Counted from the stretch's first letter, positions 24,922-33,633 are shown. The stretch: DNA of 64,000 nt from an uncultured Oscillibacter sp. (GCA_905200545.1 CAJKKQ010000001.1:175759-239758); one strand, 5' to 3'. Notes: generated by a model from the sequence alone, not told the origin. Made by a program: numbers and translations.

Positions 24922-25854
24922 TCACTCCGGCATGGTCCACTCTTTCACGCCGTCAAAATACGGGCTCTGCTTGCGCAGGCGGAAATCGTCCTGGTCCTTT
25001 TTGGACCAGTCGTACAGTCCTTCTCCGGCGGCCTGTCCGGTCTTACCGGAGGCCAGACCGGAGAGCACCAGCTTCTGGAGCTCCTTGGTATCGCACAGAT
25101 CCGGGTAGACATTTTTGGCGATGGCACTCTCCAGATCGAAGCCCACGGCGTCGAAATACTCCAGCAATCCGATGGAGGCATAGCGCATGCCCATGGCGTA
25201 TTTCACCGCCTTGTCGATGTCGGCGGCGGTGGTGACGCCCTGCTCGATGAGGTAGATAGACTCCCGGAACAGGGCCTGGGCAAACCGGTTCACCAGGAAA
25301 CCCGGCACGCTGCGGTTGAGCACCACCACCTGGCGGTGCAGCGTCTCCAACAGGGCCATGGTGCGGGAGAGGGTCTCCTCCCCCGTGCGCTGGTGGCGCA
25401 CTACCTCTACCAGGGGCAGCATATGCACCGGCTGGAAGGGATGGGCCACCAGCAGCTGCTCCGGCCGGTCGGTGAGCCCCGCCAGGATCTCCGCGTCGAT
25501 GGAGGAGGTACAGGAGGCGATGACGGCGTTGGGCGCGGCATACTGCTCCACAGCGGCATAAACGCCCCGCTTCTGCTCCTCTCCTTCCGCCACCGCCTCA
25601 AAGACGAAGGTGCAGCCTTCCAGGGCGGCAGGGTCGTTGGTGATGGTCAGCAGCGCCAGGGCGGCGGTCTTGTTTCTCTCCGTGGCAAGGCCCTGGGCAA
25701 TGAGATCGTCCCAGTTCTGCTCAATGGCTTTCCGGCAGCGCGCCAGGCCGCTTTCCGAATGGCCCACCACCGTGCAGGGCAGGCCGTGGCCGATCACCAG
25801 CGTCGCCTGGCAGGAGCCGATGGTCCCGGAGCCGTAGACGGCAATCTTCTCCAT
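24922..25854 (-). CDS. 3-hydroxyacyl-CoA dehydrogenase family protein
   Basis: A 310-residue NAD-dependent dehydrogenase. The Rossmann nucleotide site is GSGTIGSCQA (about 8-17). The catalytic His lies in VAHPFQPVHMLPLVEVV (about 137-153), with NRSVPGFLVNRFAQAL after it. The C-terminal helical dimerisation domain ends in GEGLYDWSKK. Length and motifs fit the short, single-domain group that includes 3-hydroxybutyryl-CoA dehydrogenase, L-gulonate 3-dehydrogenase and carnitine dehydrogenase; the substrate cannot be fixed. It follows the SDR gene by 10 bases, so both dehydrogenases are made together, probably under the LysR regulator at 26825. Confidence 0.85.
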   Translation of the reverse strand: MEKIAVYGSGTIGSCQATLVIGHGLPCTVVGHSESGLARCRKAIEQNWDDLIAQGLATERNKTAALALLTITNDPAALEGCTFVFEAVAEGEEQKRGVYAAVEQYAAPNAVIASCTSSIDAEILAGLTDRPEQLLVAHPFQPVHMLPLVEVVRHQRTGEETLSRTMALLETLHRQVVVLNRSVPGFLVNRFAQALFRESIYLIEQGVTTAADIDKAVKYAMGMRYASIGLLEYFDAVGFDLESAIAKNVYPDLCDTKELQKLVLSGLASGKTGQAAGEGLYDWSKKDQDDFRLRKQSPYFDGVKEWTMPE

Positions 25855-25864
25855 AGTGCGCTCC

Positions 25865-26632
25865 TTACATCATCGCCCAGCCGTGGGTCAGCCGCAGGGA
25901 CTGTCCCGTGAGGGCGCCCTGGTCATTGGCCAGGAAGGCCAGCATATTGGCAACATCCTCCACGGTGGTGAACACCCCGTCCACGGTGTCCCGCAGCATG
26001 ATGTTCTTCACCACTTCCTCCTCGCTGATGCCCAAAGAGGCCGCCTGCTCCGGGATCTGCTTTTCCACCAGGGGGGTCTTGATGAAGCTGGGGCAGATGG
26101 TGTAGGTATAGATGCCGTAGTCGGCGCCCTCCCGGGCCACCGCCTTGGCAAGGCCTGCCACGCCGTGCTTGGCAAAGTTGTAAGGCTCTTTCAGCTTGGA
26201 GCCCACGAAGGACTGCACGGATCCGGTGAAGACGATGCGCCCGCCCTTGCCGGAGGCTTTCATCCGACGGAAGGCAGCCCGGGACACCAGGAAGGCGCCG
26301 TCGGCGTGAATGGCCATCATCTTCTTCCAGTCGGCAAAGGGATACTCGTCAAAGGGATGGACGATCTGGACGCCGGCGTTGGACATCACCAGATCGCAGG
26401 AGCCGTAGGTCTCCACCATCTTGTCAAAGCCGGCTTCCACCTCTTCCTCGCTGGAGACATCCATATGGACGGCGATGGCGCTGAGGCCCTGGGCCGTCAG
26501 CTCCTTCACCAATTCCTCCGCGGCAGGCATGTTCACGTCCGCCACCACAACGCCATAGCCCTCTTTCGCCATACGCTGGGCGCAGGCCTTGCCGATGCCG
26601 GACGCCGCGCCGGTAATCAATGCAGATTTCAT
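25865..26632 (-). CDS. Short-chain dehydrogenase/reductase (3-hydroxybutyrate dehydrogenase-like)
   Basis: A 255-residue classical SDR. Cofactor site TGAASGIGKA is at about 7-16, followed by DVNMPAAEEL, whose Asp favours NAD. MSNAGVQIVHPFDEYP is near 88. The catalytic Ser is in TGSVQSF and the YxxxK motif in YNFAKHGVAGLAKAVA (about 152-167). The C-terminal MLRDTVDGVFTTVEDVANMLAFLAND resembles D-3-hydroxybutyrate dehydrogenases. ATG 26632 has CAGGAGGAAACGGAA just before it; upstream in-frame ATG codons lack a ribosome site. First gene of a two-gene unit. Confidence 0.88.
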   Translation of the reverse strand: MKSALITGAASGIGKACAQRMAKEGYGVVVADVNMPAAEELVKELTAQGLSAIAVHMDVSSEEEVEAGFDKMVETYGSCDLVMSNAGVQIVHPFDEYPFADWKKMMAIHADGAFLVSRAAFRRMKASGKGGRIVFTGSVQSFVGSKLKEPYNFAKHGVAGLAKAVAREGADYGIYTYTICPSFIKTPLVEKQIPEQAASLGISEEEVVKNIMLRDTVDGVFTTVEDVANMLAFLANDQGALTGQSLRLTHGWAMM

Positions 26633-26769
26633 TTCCGTTTCCTCCTGTCCGTTTTCCCGGCGGACTGTCCGCCGCTTCGTTTCCTGAGGATATTCTATCA
26701 TCTGGGGCTATGAAATCAATTCGCATGATTGGCCGTAATTTACTGGACAGCTTTGTATGATTTAACGAA

Positions 26770-26809
26770 ATTATAAATATTATTTTGTTTTATAAATTAA
26801 ATTTATAAA
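26770..26809 (-). promoter_or_regulatory. AT-rich promoter and LysR-type operator of the dehydrogenase unit
   Basis: The perfect palindrome TTTATAAATT-A-AATTTATAAA (26789-26809) lies between the LysR stop and the SDR start. Downstream on the minus strand a consensus TATAAT (26770-26775) has no matching -35, as expected for an activator-dependent promoter. The site fits LysR T-N11-A boxes. Confidence 0.6.
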
Positions 26810-26824
26810 TATCATCCAGACACC

Positions 26825-27742
26825 TTACGCTTCTCCCCCATCCTCCGGCCACAGATCGTCCGGGGGCAGGTGGCGGGAGAGGTGGTGGATAAAGGCCTGG
26901 CAGGCCTTGGAGAGATACCGCCTGGGATTCCAGGCCAGAACGATATCCCAGTATTTCATACTGTCCATCAGGGGGACGCAGGCCACCTGGGGAGCGGGGT
27001 GCATGTCCAGCACGGGCTTGGGCAGGATAGACACTGCCCGGCGGTGGGACACCATTTCCACCATAAAGTCCCACTGGGAGGTCAAAAGCGCCATTTTGGG
27101 CTCAAAACCCGCCGCCCGGCAGGCTGCCACGATCTGCTCGTTGAGGATGAAATTCTCGTTGAAAATGGCGAACTCCTCCTCCCGGAGGGCTGCCACAGTG
27201 GTGAAAGGCTCCCGGGCCAGGGGATGATCCCGGTGCACCAGGGCCACATTGCGCTGGGTGGTGAAGTGCAGCGTCTCAAAGCTGGCGCAGCGGGGGGTGT
27301 TGAGGGTCAGGGCCAGATCCAGCTCTCCCGCCTGGAGCATCTGATCCAGGCGATGGGCGCCCTCCTCGATCATATGGACGCGGATATTGGGGTAGGCCCG
27401 GTTGAACTCCGGGATCAAATCCCCGAAGAAACAGGCTCCCATCAGAGGCGGAAGCCCCAGGGAAAAGGCACCGCTGCTGTTGCGGTCTGTCCGGCGCACA
27501 TCCTCCACCGTCTTTTGATAGACGTCCATCAGCTGCTGGGCCCCCTCCAGGAGCCTGCGGCCCTCATCCGTGAGCATCTGCCGACGGCCGAAGGCGTACA
27601 GCAGCTTCACCCCCAGCTCCTCCTCCAGGTTCTTCACAGAGATGGACAGGGCCGGCTGGGAGATCCCCAGATGCTCCGCCGCCTGGGAAAAGCTCCCTGC
27701 CTGGGCCACCGCCATAAAATATGTGAGCTGCTTGATATCCAT
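26825..27742 (-). CDS. LysR-family transcriptional regulator
   Basis: The 305-residue regulator has an N-terminal winged HTH (MDIKQLTYFMAVAQAGSFSQAAEHLGISQPALS) and a periplasmic-binding-like effector domain (about 90-295) like that of CynR/CcpC types. The C-terminus is acidic. It lies upstream of, and in the same direction as, the two dehydrogenase genes, with a palindromic AT-rich site between. It probably activates them in response to a small acid. It has its own near-consensus promoter, back to back with the GntR promoter. Confidence 0.92.
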   Translation of the reverse strand: MDIKQLTYFMAVAQAGSFSQAAEHLGISQPALSISVKNLEEELGVKLLYAFGRRQMLTDEGRRLLEGAQQLMDVYQKTVEDVRRTDRNSSGAFSLGLPPLMGACFFGDLIPEFNRAYPNIRVHMIEEGAHRLDQMLQAGELDLALTLNTPRCASFETLHFTTQRNVALVHRDHPLAREPFTTVAALREEEFAIFNENFILNEQIVAACRAAGFEPKMALLTSQWDFMVEMVSHRRAVSILPKPVLDMHPAPQVACVPLMDSMKYWDIVLAWNPRRYLSKACQAFIHHLSRHLPPDDLWPEDGGEA

Positions 27743-27781
27743 GATCCTCTCCCCCTATCTCCGGTGCGCTTTCTCATGAAA

Positions 27782-27810
27782 AGCATACGGGGGCGGGCAC
27801 CCGTTGTCAA
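27782..27810 (-). promoter_or_regulatory. Promoter of the LysR gene
   Basis: Read on the minus strand: TTGACA (27805-27810), a 17-bp spacer and TATGCT (27782-27787). Confidence 0.75.
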
Positions 27811-27825
27811 GCCCGCCGGATGGAC

Positions 27826-27860
27826 TTGACAGGAAACTGTATTACTGCTATGATACAGTT
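27826..27860 (+). promoter_or_regulatory. Promoter and operator of the YtrA-type operon
   Basis: TTGACA (27826-27831), a 17-bp spacer and TATGAT (27849-27854). The inverted repeat AACTGTAT (27835-27842) / ATACAGTT (27853-27860) overlaps spacer and -10, fitting autorepression by the GntR protein encoded next. Confidence 0.8.
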
Positions 27861-27913
27861 AGAAAGCGTACTATGGAAGTGACACAGTTTGCAGGAAAGG
27901 GCGGTGAGGCCGT

Positions 27914-28315
27914 GTGATCTCCTTTGAAGGCTTTTCCCCTGCGGAGGGAAGCCCCATCTATCTGCAGATCGTCCGGTATGTGCAGCGCCGCCTGGTGGCC
28001 GGCACCATCCGCCCGGGAGACGAGCTGCCCTCCCGCCGGGCTCTCTCGGCATTGCTGGGGGTGAACCCCAACACCATCCAGAAGGCCTGCCGCATGCTGG
28101 AGGAGGAGGGCATCATCACCTCCCACACCGGGGCCAAAAGCCTGGTGGCGGCGGATGCGGCGGTGACCGCCCGGGTGCGACAGGAGCTTTTGGAGTACGA
28201 CGCTGGAACACTGGTGCGGGGTCTGAAGGAAATGGGCATTCCCCGCACCCAGGCGCTGGACGTGGTGGCGCGGCTGTGGGACGCGCCCCAAGCAGGAGAG
28301 GAGGAGACGCCATGA
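27914..28315 (+). CDS. GntR-family regulator, YtrA subfamily
   Basis: The 133-residue protein has an N-terminal GntR winged HTH (SPIYLQIVRYVQRRLVAG ... LPSRRALSALLGVNPNTIQKA). Only a short C-terminal helical dimerisation part follows (about 45 residues), the hallmark of YtrA-type GntR proteins that control ABC transporters. It starts at GTG with GGCGGTGAGG upstream and overlaps the next gene by four bases. It most likely represses its own operon through the palindrome at 27835-27860. Confidence 0.92.
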   Translation: MISFEGFSPAEGSPIYLQIVRYVQRRLVAGTIRPGDELPSRRALSALLGVNPNTIQKACRMLEEEGIITSHTGAKSLVAADAAVTARVRQELLEYDAGTLVRGLKEMGIPRTQALDVVARLWDAPQAGEEETP

Positions 28316-29040
28316 GAAAGCATCTTTCCGTGTGGATGACGGCGGCCCGGGGAATCGCGGGCCCCCTGGCGCTGATCCTGCTGGTCATGGCGGCGACGGA
28401 AGGCGTCCTGCTGTGGTCGGCCTATCCGGATTACGAAGCCACGAGCCTGTACTTTTTATTGAGTGACTGTCCCCTGGTGTGGCCTTTCCGGGCGGCCCTG
28501 GTCCTGCTGGCGGCGGCCTGCTGCCTCCACGGCAGCGGCCTGGGGGGCAGCGCCGTGGGCAACACACTGGGGCGGCTGCGGGTGTCGGAACTGACGGCAT
28601 TCCTCTTATGGGGCCTTTGCTATGCCATGGCCTTTGTGATCTTGTGGGCGGTCCAGGCGGGGATCCTGCTGGGGGCAGGATGGTATTTCACCGCACATGC
28701 CGCCCCCTCCGCCGCCAGTGCTCAGACGGTGCTACTTGCCTCCTGGCAAGTGCCCTTCTTTCACGCGGTGCTGCCTCTGGATCAGTGGACCGGCTATGTG
28801 CGCATGGCGTGTCTCTCCCTGGGGCTGGGGATAGGCTGTGCCGCCTGGTCCTTTTGGCGGCGGCGGACAGCCAACGGCTACGCCGCGCCGTTTCTGGTAA
28901 TTTTGTGGGTGGTAACCATCACGTTCGATCCCACCGACCTTTCCATGGATCTCTTTTTGATCCTGGCGGCTCTGGTAACAGCGGGGGTATCCATTTACCT
29001 GGTCTGGGGGGAGGTGTACCGTCATGCGGATTCCCATTGA
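28312..29040 (+). CDS. Multi-pass membrane protein of the YtrA-type operon (ABC membrane component)
   Basis: A 242-residue protein with six hydrophobic segments at about 15-35, 55-78, 95-125, 150-170, 178-196 and 200-228. It has no recognisable domain outside these. Starts with ATG overlapping the GntR stop. Together with the next membrane protein and the ATPase at 29519 it probably forms the permease part of an ABC transporter, as YtrC/YtrD do in Bacillus. Substrate unknown. Confidence 0.7.
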   Translation: MRKHLSVWMTAARGIAGPLALILLVMAATEGVLLWSAYPDYEATSLYFLLSDCPLVWPFRAALVLLAAACCLHGSGLGGSAVGNTLGRLRVSELTAFLLWGLCYAMAFVILWAVQAGILLGAGWYFTAHAAPSAASAQTVLLASWQVPFFHAVLPLDQWTGYVRMACLSLGLGIGCAAWSFWRRRTANGYAAPFLVILWVVTITFDPTDLSMDLFLILAALVTAGVSIYLVWGEVYRHADSH

Positions 29041-29506
29041 GCGCTATGCCCCGCCGGGGGTGGATGTGCGGGCCGAAGTCAAGCAGACCGTCTGGGGGCT
29101 CATTTCAGCCGCGATACTCTCCCTGCGGTTCCTCCTGGTATATTACCGCCAGGGTTATGTCCGGCTCTTTACTCTGGTAAACCGCGGCTGGGTGCTGAGG
29201 GAAGGTGCTGTGATGCCCACCTTCCGGGAGATCTTTTCCTGGTCGTTCCTGGGCTTTGGGGTCTTTTTGCTGGCCATGGCAGCGGTGGCCGTCCTGCACG
29301 TGGCCTACCACTACCAGGGAGGCAGCCGTCCCATCTATCTTATGCGGCGTCTGCCGGACCGCTGGGAATACTGGCGGCGGTGCCTGGCCCTGCCGGCGGC
29401 GGGCGCCCTGTGCGCCCTGGCCGCCATGCTGATCCTGCTGGGGATCTACCTTGCCGTCTACCTGGTTTTCACACCGGCCCAGTGTCTGCCGGAGCCGTGG
29501 TTTTAG
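29024..29506 (+). CDS. Small membrane protein of the YtrA-type operon
   Basis: A 160-residue protein with hydrophobic segments at about 24-40, 72-95 and 120-148; the N-terminal 20 residues are polar. The ATG has GGGGGGAGGTGTACCGTC upstream and lies within the last 17 bases of the previous gene, so it is coupled. No domain recognised. It is taken to be a second membrane subunit of the ABC system because of its position before the ATPase gene. Confidence 0.7.
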   Translation: MRIPIERYAPPGVDVRAEVKQTVWGLISAAILSLRFLLVYYRQGYVRLFTLVNRGWVLREGAVMPTFREIFSWSFLGFGVFLLAMAAVAVLHVAYHYQGGSRPIYLMRRLPDRWEYWRRCLALPAAGALCALAAMLILLGIYLAVYLVFTPAQCLPEPWF

Positions 29507-29518
29507 GAGGGATACATC

Positions 29519-30259
29519 ATGCTGGAACTCAAGGAAGTCACAAAATTCTACGGGGCCAAGCAGGCCCTGGACAAAGTCTCCCTCACCCTGGCCCCGGGAG
29601 AGATTGTGGGGCTCTTCGGGGAAAACGGCGCGGGCAAGACCACGCTGCTCAAATCCATGCTGGGGCTCCTGCCCCACCGGGGCACCGTGACGCTGGACGG
29701 GGAAGCCGTCAGCCACAAAAACATCCACCGGCTGTCCTTTGCCACCTGCGAGCACTCCTTCTTCCCCAATCTGACGGCAGAGGACCACCGGGCCTTTTAC
29801 CGCTCCCACTTCCCCGCTTTCCGGGACAAGCGCTTCCAGGCCCTGATGGACTTTTTCGAGCTGCCGGGGGGCAAGGCTCTGCGCCATTTGTCCACCGGGC
29901 AGAAAAACCAGTTTGAGGTGATCCTCGCGCTCAGCCAGGGGGCGGACTATATCCTTATGGACGAGCCCTTTGCGGGCAACGATATCTTCAACCGGGAGGA
30001 CTTCTACAAGGTGCTGCTGGGGATCCTGGAGCCCACGGAGGCGGTGATCCTCTCCACCCATCTTCTGGAGGAGGTGCAGAACTTCATCAGCCGGGCGGTG
30101 CTGCTGCGTCAGGGAAAGATCGTGGGGGATGCCTCCATGAGCGACTTGGAGGACGCGGGACAGGATCTCATGTCCTTTGTAAAGGAGACCTACCACTACC
30201 GCTCGGACCGGGTGAGCCGTGCCCTCTCGGATCTGACAGATCACCGGGAGGAGGGATGA
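29519..30259 (+). CDS. ABC transporter ATP-binding protein (YtrB-like)
   Basis: A 246-residue ATPase with Walker A GENGAGKTT (about 38-46). The signature LSTGQKNQFEVILALSQ is degenerate: LSTGQ replaces LSGGQ. Walker B is YILMDEPFAGND and the H-loop ILSTHLLEE. The D-loop region and overall form fit the CcmA/YtrB drug-or-multidrug class. AGGAGGGATACATC precedes the ATG. It is followed by an overlapping gene for a secreted protein. With the two membrane proteins upstream it should form a full transporter. Confidence 0.9.
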   Translation: MLELKEVTKFYGAKQALDKVSLTLAPGEIVGLFGENGAGKTTLLKSMLGLLPHRGTVTLDGEAVSHKNIHRLSFATCEHSFFPNLTAEDHRAFYRSHFPAFRDKRFQALMDFFELPGGKALRHLSTGQKNQFEVILALSQGADYILMDEPFAGNDIFNREDFYKVLLGILEPTEAVILSTHLLEEVQNFISRAVLLRQGKIVGDASMSDLEDAGQDLMSFVKETYHYRSDRVSRALSDLTDHREEG

Positions 30260-30261
30260 CC

Positions 30262-31701
30262 ATGCGCTTTCGCATTGCGTCCATTTTTATCGCCGCCGCC
30301 CTGGTCCTCTCCTGCGGCGTGCTGGCGGCAGGGCATGTCTCCCTGTACGCCCAGCGGGAGGCGGTAACCCTGGAGGAGACCACCCTGCTGGGGGATGTCT
30401 CCGCCGTGGAGGGCGTCCAGGTGGAGATTCATACACAGCTGATAAATCAGCTCTTCTGGGACACCCGGTATACCGCCGGGACACAGCCCGTCATTCACAC
30501 CGACTACACCCATTATTGGAGTGAACAGCCCAACTACCGGGAGTGGGACCGGGACGTTCTCCGGGCAGACTTTTGCGGCTCCATGGGCGTCACAAGCCCG
30601 GAGTGGGAAGAAGTGGACCAGTTCGGCATGCAAAAGCCCTTCAACGACGTGGCCTCCCGCTGCCCCGCCGGAACGGAGAATTACACGGAGCGGGTCCGTC
30701 TGCGGGATTACTACGAATACTTCCCCATTTACGTCTCCACCGTGGACATCCTGCCTGATGGCGGCAGCTATTACTTAGACGGCAGCGAATCCGTGGAAAT
30801 GATGATGCAGGACTTTCTCCGCTCCGTGTTCCGCTTTCCGGTGCCGGAGGACCTGTGGGTGGAGTTCACCGTCGGCAAGAATGCCAGCGGCGCTGTCACC
30901 ATGTTGGGTGCCGGCCCTGTGGACGATTACACCTGGGAGTCGCTGGGAATCTCTACCGTGCGGACGGAGGCAGGCCTGTTCTTCACCCTCTCCCCGGACA
31001 TGCGCGCAGACGGCACGACACCGGACTTCTCCCACTGCACGGTGGAGCGGGGGCTCTACTTCCTGCCCATCACCCTGACCCCCTATGAGGGGGAGGATTT
31101 TTCCGATACCGAAAACCTTCTCACCGTTTCTCTTGATACGGAGCACTTCCGGACGGTGTGTCCCATTGACGCCGACGCAGACCGGGTGTCCCTCTATCAG
31201 AGCGACGACGGAAACTGGCTGTACCTCCTCAGCCAGCAAGGGGAGGAAGCCACGCTGACGGTGCTCTCCGCTGACACCGGGGAAATCACCTCCCAGGTCA
31301 CGCTTTTTACGCTGGAGGACCGGGAGACCCAGGCGCTCTCCCGGACGTATCTCCAGGAGGGCTATCTCATCGCCACCCGCTCCGACGGGGCATTTGCCCT
31401 GGTGACGGTGGACGGGGCCGGACAGGCGGAAATCTCCCTGGCCGGGGATTTTTCTCCGGCCCAGGCCCTGGAGTGCTACATGGACACCCCTGTCTTCGAC
31501 TACGACGGGGAGCGGCTGGCCTTTGCAGACCTTGCCCAGCAGTTCAATGGATGCAGCTTCTTTCTGGGGGTGGTAAGCGCCCAGGGAATGGAGTACCTTG
31601 GCAAATACCTCCACAATCAGGATCTGGATGGAATCAGATTCAACAGCTGCTCTCCTGTTGACAACGATCCCCTGGCGGTGCGCCTGCCGGAGGATGAATA
31701 G
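30262..31701 (+). CDS. Exported protein of unknown function, end of the YtrA-type operon
   Basis: A 479-residue protein. N-terminal basic residues and a hydrophobic stretch (about 5-24) form a signal sequence or anchor; a Cys at about 17 is not in a convincing lipobox. The mature part is acidic, beta-rich and aromatic, with a late stretch of about 170 residues that resembles a propeller-like repeat (LYLLSQQGEEATLTVLSADTG ... GYLIATRSDGAFALV). ATG 30262 is preferred over 30256, which abuts the GGAGGAGGG ribosome site. Function unknown; the operon suggests an extracytoplasmic partner or sensor for the ABC system. Confidence 0.75.
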   Translation: MRFRIASIFIAAALVLSCGVLAAGHVSLYAQREAVTLEETTLLGDVSAVEGVQVEIHTQLINQLFWDTRYTAGTQPVIHTDYTHYWSEQPNYREWDRDVLRADFCGSMGVTSPEWEEVDQFGMQKPFNDVASRCPAGTENYTERVRLRDYYEYFPIYVSTVDILPDGGSYYLDGSESVEMMMQDFLRSVFRFPVPEDLWVEFTVGKNASGAVTMLGAGPVDDYTWESLGISTVRTEAGLFFTLSPDMRADGTTPDFSHCTVERGLYFLPITLTPYEGEDFSDTENLLTVSLDTEHFRTVCPIDADADRVSLYQSDDGNWLYLLSQQGEEATLTVLSADTGEITSQVTLFTLEDRETQALSRTYLQEGYLIATRSDGAFALVTVDGAGQAEISLAGDFSPAQALECYMDTPVFDYDGERLAFADLAQQFNGCSFFLGVVSAQGMEYLGKYLHNQDLDGIRFNSCSPVDNDPLAVRLPEDE

Positions 31702-31735
31702 GGACAGCGCCTGTTCCTATGGTTTTTCAGTCATG

Positions 31736-31772
31736 AAAAAAGCGGGAACCCCGTGGGGGTTCCCGCTTTTTG
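31736..31772. terminator. Bidirectional terminator between the YtrA-type operon and the UPF0173 gene
   Basis: The 12-bp stem AGCGGGAACCCC / GGGGTTCCCGCT with an A run before and a T run after serves both converging genes. Confidence 0.9.
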
Positions 31773-31780
31773 ATGTTCTT

Positions 31781-32446
31781 TTAGAGGGTCAGGCTCTCGC
31801 CGGGTTTGAGGGCCAGGCACTGCATCCCCTTGTCCCGGACAGCCGCAGCAAAGGCCTGGGCGTCCTGGCGCAGGGGCGGCATGGTGTCGTAGTGCATGGG
31901 AACCACCATCTGGGGCTTGATCATCTCCGCCGCCCGGAGGGCATCCTCCGGCCCCATGGTGTAAACGTCGCCGATGGGCAGCAGCGCCACGTCGATGTGC
32001 TCCGGCTCCAGCAGCGCCAGATCGCAGGTAAGGGAGGTATCTCCGGCATGGTAGATCTTCCGGCCGCCCATCTCGAAGAGGAAGCCGCAGGAGAGGCAGC
32101 CCGGCACACCGCTGCCGTGAATGGCGGGGGTAAACTTAAAGGAACCGAAAGGCAGCTTCATCCGGCCGCCCAGGTTGCCCTGGATGGTCTCCACCCCGGC
32201 GGGGGCAAACACCGCGTTGCCCAGATCCGCTGTGCAGCAGACGGGGGCTCCGGTGCGGCGGGCGATGTCCACCGCGTCTCCCAGATGGTCGCCGTGGCCG
32301 TGGGTGACGAAGATGTAATCTGCCTCCACCTGGTCGGCAGGAACCGCCGCCAGGGGATTGCCGGTAAGGAAGGGATCCGTCAGCAGCTTGTACTTTCCGT
32401 CATCCAGCAAAAAGCATGCGTGGCCCAAAAAAGTCACTTTCATCAT
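31781..32446 (-). CDS. UPF0173 metal-dependent hydrolase (MBL fold)
   Basis: A 221-residue protein of the UPF0173 metallo-beta-lactamase-fold family. It begins MMKVTFLGHACFLL and has the zinc motif THGHGDHLGD (about 49-58). Further metal-site regions are IHGSGVPGCLSCGF (about 109-122), YHAGDTSLTCD (about 131-141) and PMHYDTMP (about 189-196). Members are cytoplasmic hydrolases of uncertain substrate, sometimes noted for RNA or phosphoester targets. It is close to the usual family length. Confidence 0.9.
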   Translation of the reverse strand: MMKVTFLGHACFLLDDGKYKLLTDPFLTGNPLAAVPADQVEADYIFVTHGHGDHLGDAVDIARRTGAPVCCTADLGNAVFAPAGVETIQGNLGGRMKLPFGSFKFTPAIHGSGVPGCLSCGFLFEMGGRKIYHAGDTSLTCDLALLEPEHIDVALLPIGDVYTMGPEDALRAAEMIKPQMVVPMHYDTMPPLRQDAQAFAAAVRDKGMQCLALKPGESLTL

Positions 32447-32472
32447 AAATTCCTCCTATTGTTTTCTACGGT

Positions 32473-33633
32473 TTAATCGTCCAGGGTTTCTCCGGCATTG
32501 ATCGTCCGGGCAATCTGGGAGGGCACCGGCGGGCAGCCCTTGCAGAAGGGCCGCTTTCCGTCCCGGAATTTGGCCGTGCAGTTGCCTACCAGTACCACGT
32601 TCTCCTCCGCCAGATCCTCCGGCCGCAGGTCTGCGCCGAAGGCGATGGTCACCGGGGGTGCATCCTCATACTCCTGGTGGTGATAGCGGAAAAACTGCAC
32701 CATGGCGGCGTGGCAGGCGCTGCAGGCCCCCTGCTCCACCACCTTGGGATTGGGGTAGTGCAGGTGCAGGTCATGCTCCGAGGCCAGCTGGAACCGGTGG
32801 GCCCATTTGAGGTAATCCTCCGGGAACACCCGGATATCCCCCAGCTCCAGCCCCCGGTCCTCCCGCACCAGATTCAGGTGGGGCACCGCGTCGTATTCCA
32901 TGCCCATGAGGCGGATAGCCGCCAGGTCTGCGGACAGGGCGTCCTTGGAGGCAAGCACCACTCCCAGATTCACCGGCGTGCCGCCGGAGGGGCCGAAGCC
33001 CTCCATACAGACGATGCCGTCGGTAACCACATAGTCCGGATAGCACACCCGGGTCAGCTCCATGATGCCGTAGTCCAGGCACTTGCCTTTGTGAATATCC
33101 GGCGGCGCCTGGTTGATGCGGTGAAGCCGGGTCTTGTCCTTTTGATAGAGGCAGCCCTTCATGTTCTTGATGCTCAGGGTCACCCCGGCGTACATGTGGG
33201 TCTTCATCACCGGCACGGAGATCAGCCGGTCCACCTGGAAGGGCAGACGGGACATCTTCAGCCGCTGCACCATGACGCCGCCGGGGATCTCCCGCTCCTC
33301 CATACCGCTCTCGTCCAGATCCACACAGGCAACGCCCTCTTCCTCACAGACCTGATAGATGCCGGCGGAGCGCAGAGCCTCCAGACTGTTGACCCCCACA
33401 ATGGAGCTGTCTCCCACCAGGAGCTCCCCCACCTGCCGCTCCTTGAAAAAGCGGATGAGGCCCCGTACTACCTCCGGATGGGTGCAAAGGCCGCTGGCGG
33501 CAGGGCCCTTGAATCCGGTATTGACTTTCAGCAAAATCCGCAGCCCCGCCGCCTCCTCGGTAAACACCCGGGAGATGGCGTCATAGGCCATTTGGGCAGG
33601 GTCGCCCCCCTGCATCACATAGACGTCCGGCAC
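32473..33633 (-). CDS. DUF362 domain-containing protein
   Basis: A 386-residue DUF362 protein; a GTG start (33633) has AAAGGAGGAAGCGGC in front. Typical landmarks are ILLKVNTGF (about 33), GDSSIVGVNSLEA, SVPVMKTHMYAGVTLSIKNMKGC (about 137-160) and DGIVCMEGFGPSGGTPVNLG (about 213-232). The C-terminal part has Cys pairs (CSACHAA and FCKGCPPVP) that could bind metal or Fe-S, but a full ferredoxin domain is not seen. It overlaps the upstream SSS symporter gene by 19 bases. DUF362 proteins lack a settled function. The tight coupling to a transporter suggests a shared solute pathway. Confidence 0.85.
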   Translation of the reverse strand: MPDVYVMQGGDPAQMAYDAISRVFTEEAAGLRILLKVNTGFKGPAASGLCTHPEVVRGLIRFFKERQVGELLVGDSSIVGVNSLEALRSAGIYQVCEEEGVACVDLDESGMEEREIPGGVMVQRLKMSRLPFQVDRLISVPVMKTHMYAGVTLSIKNMKGCLYQKDKTRLHRINQAPPDIHKGKCLDYGIMELTRVCYPDYVVTDGIVCMEGFGPSGGTPVNLGVVLASKDALSADLAAIRLMGMEYDAVPHLNLVREDRGLELGDIRVFPEDYLKWAHRFQLASEHDLHLHYPNPKVVEQGACSACHAAMVQFFRYHHQEYEDAPPVTIAFGADLRPEDLAEENVVLVGNCTAKFRDGKRPFCKGCPPVPSQIARTINAGETLDD

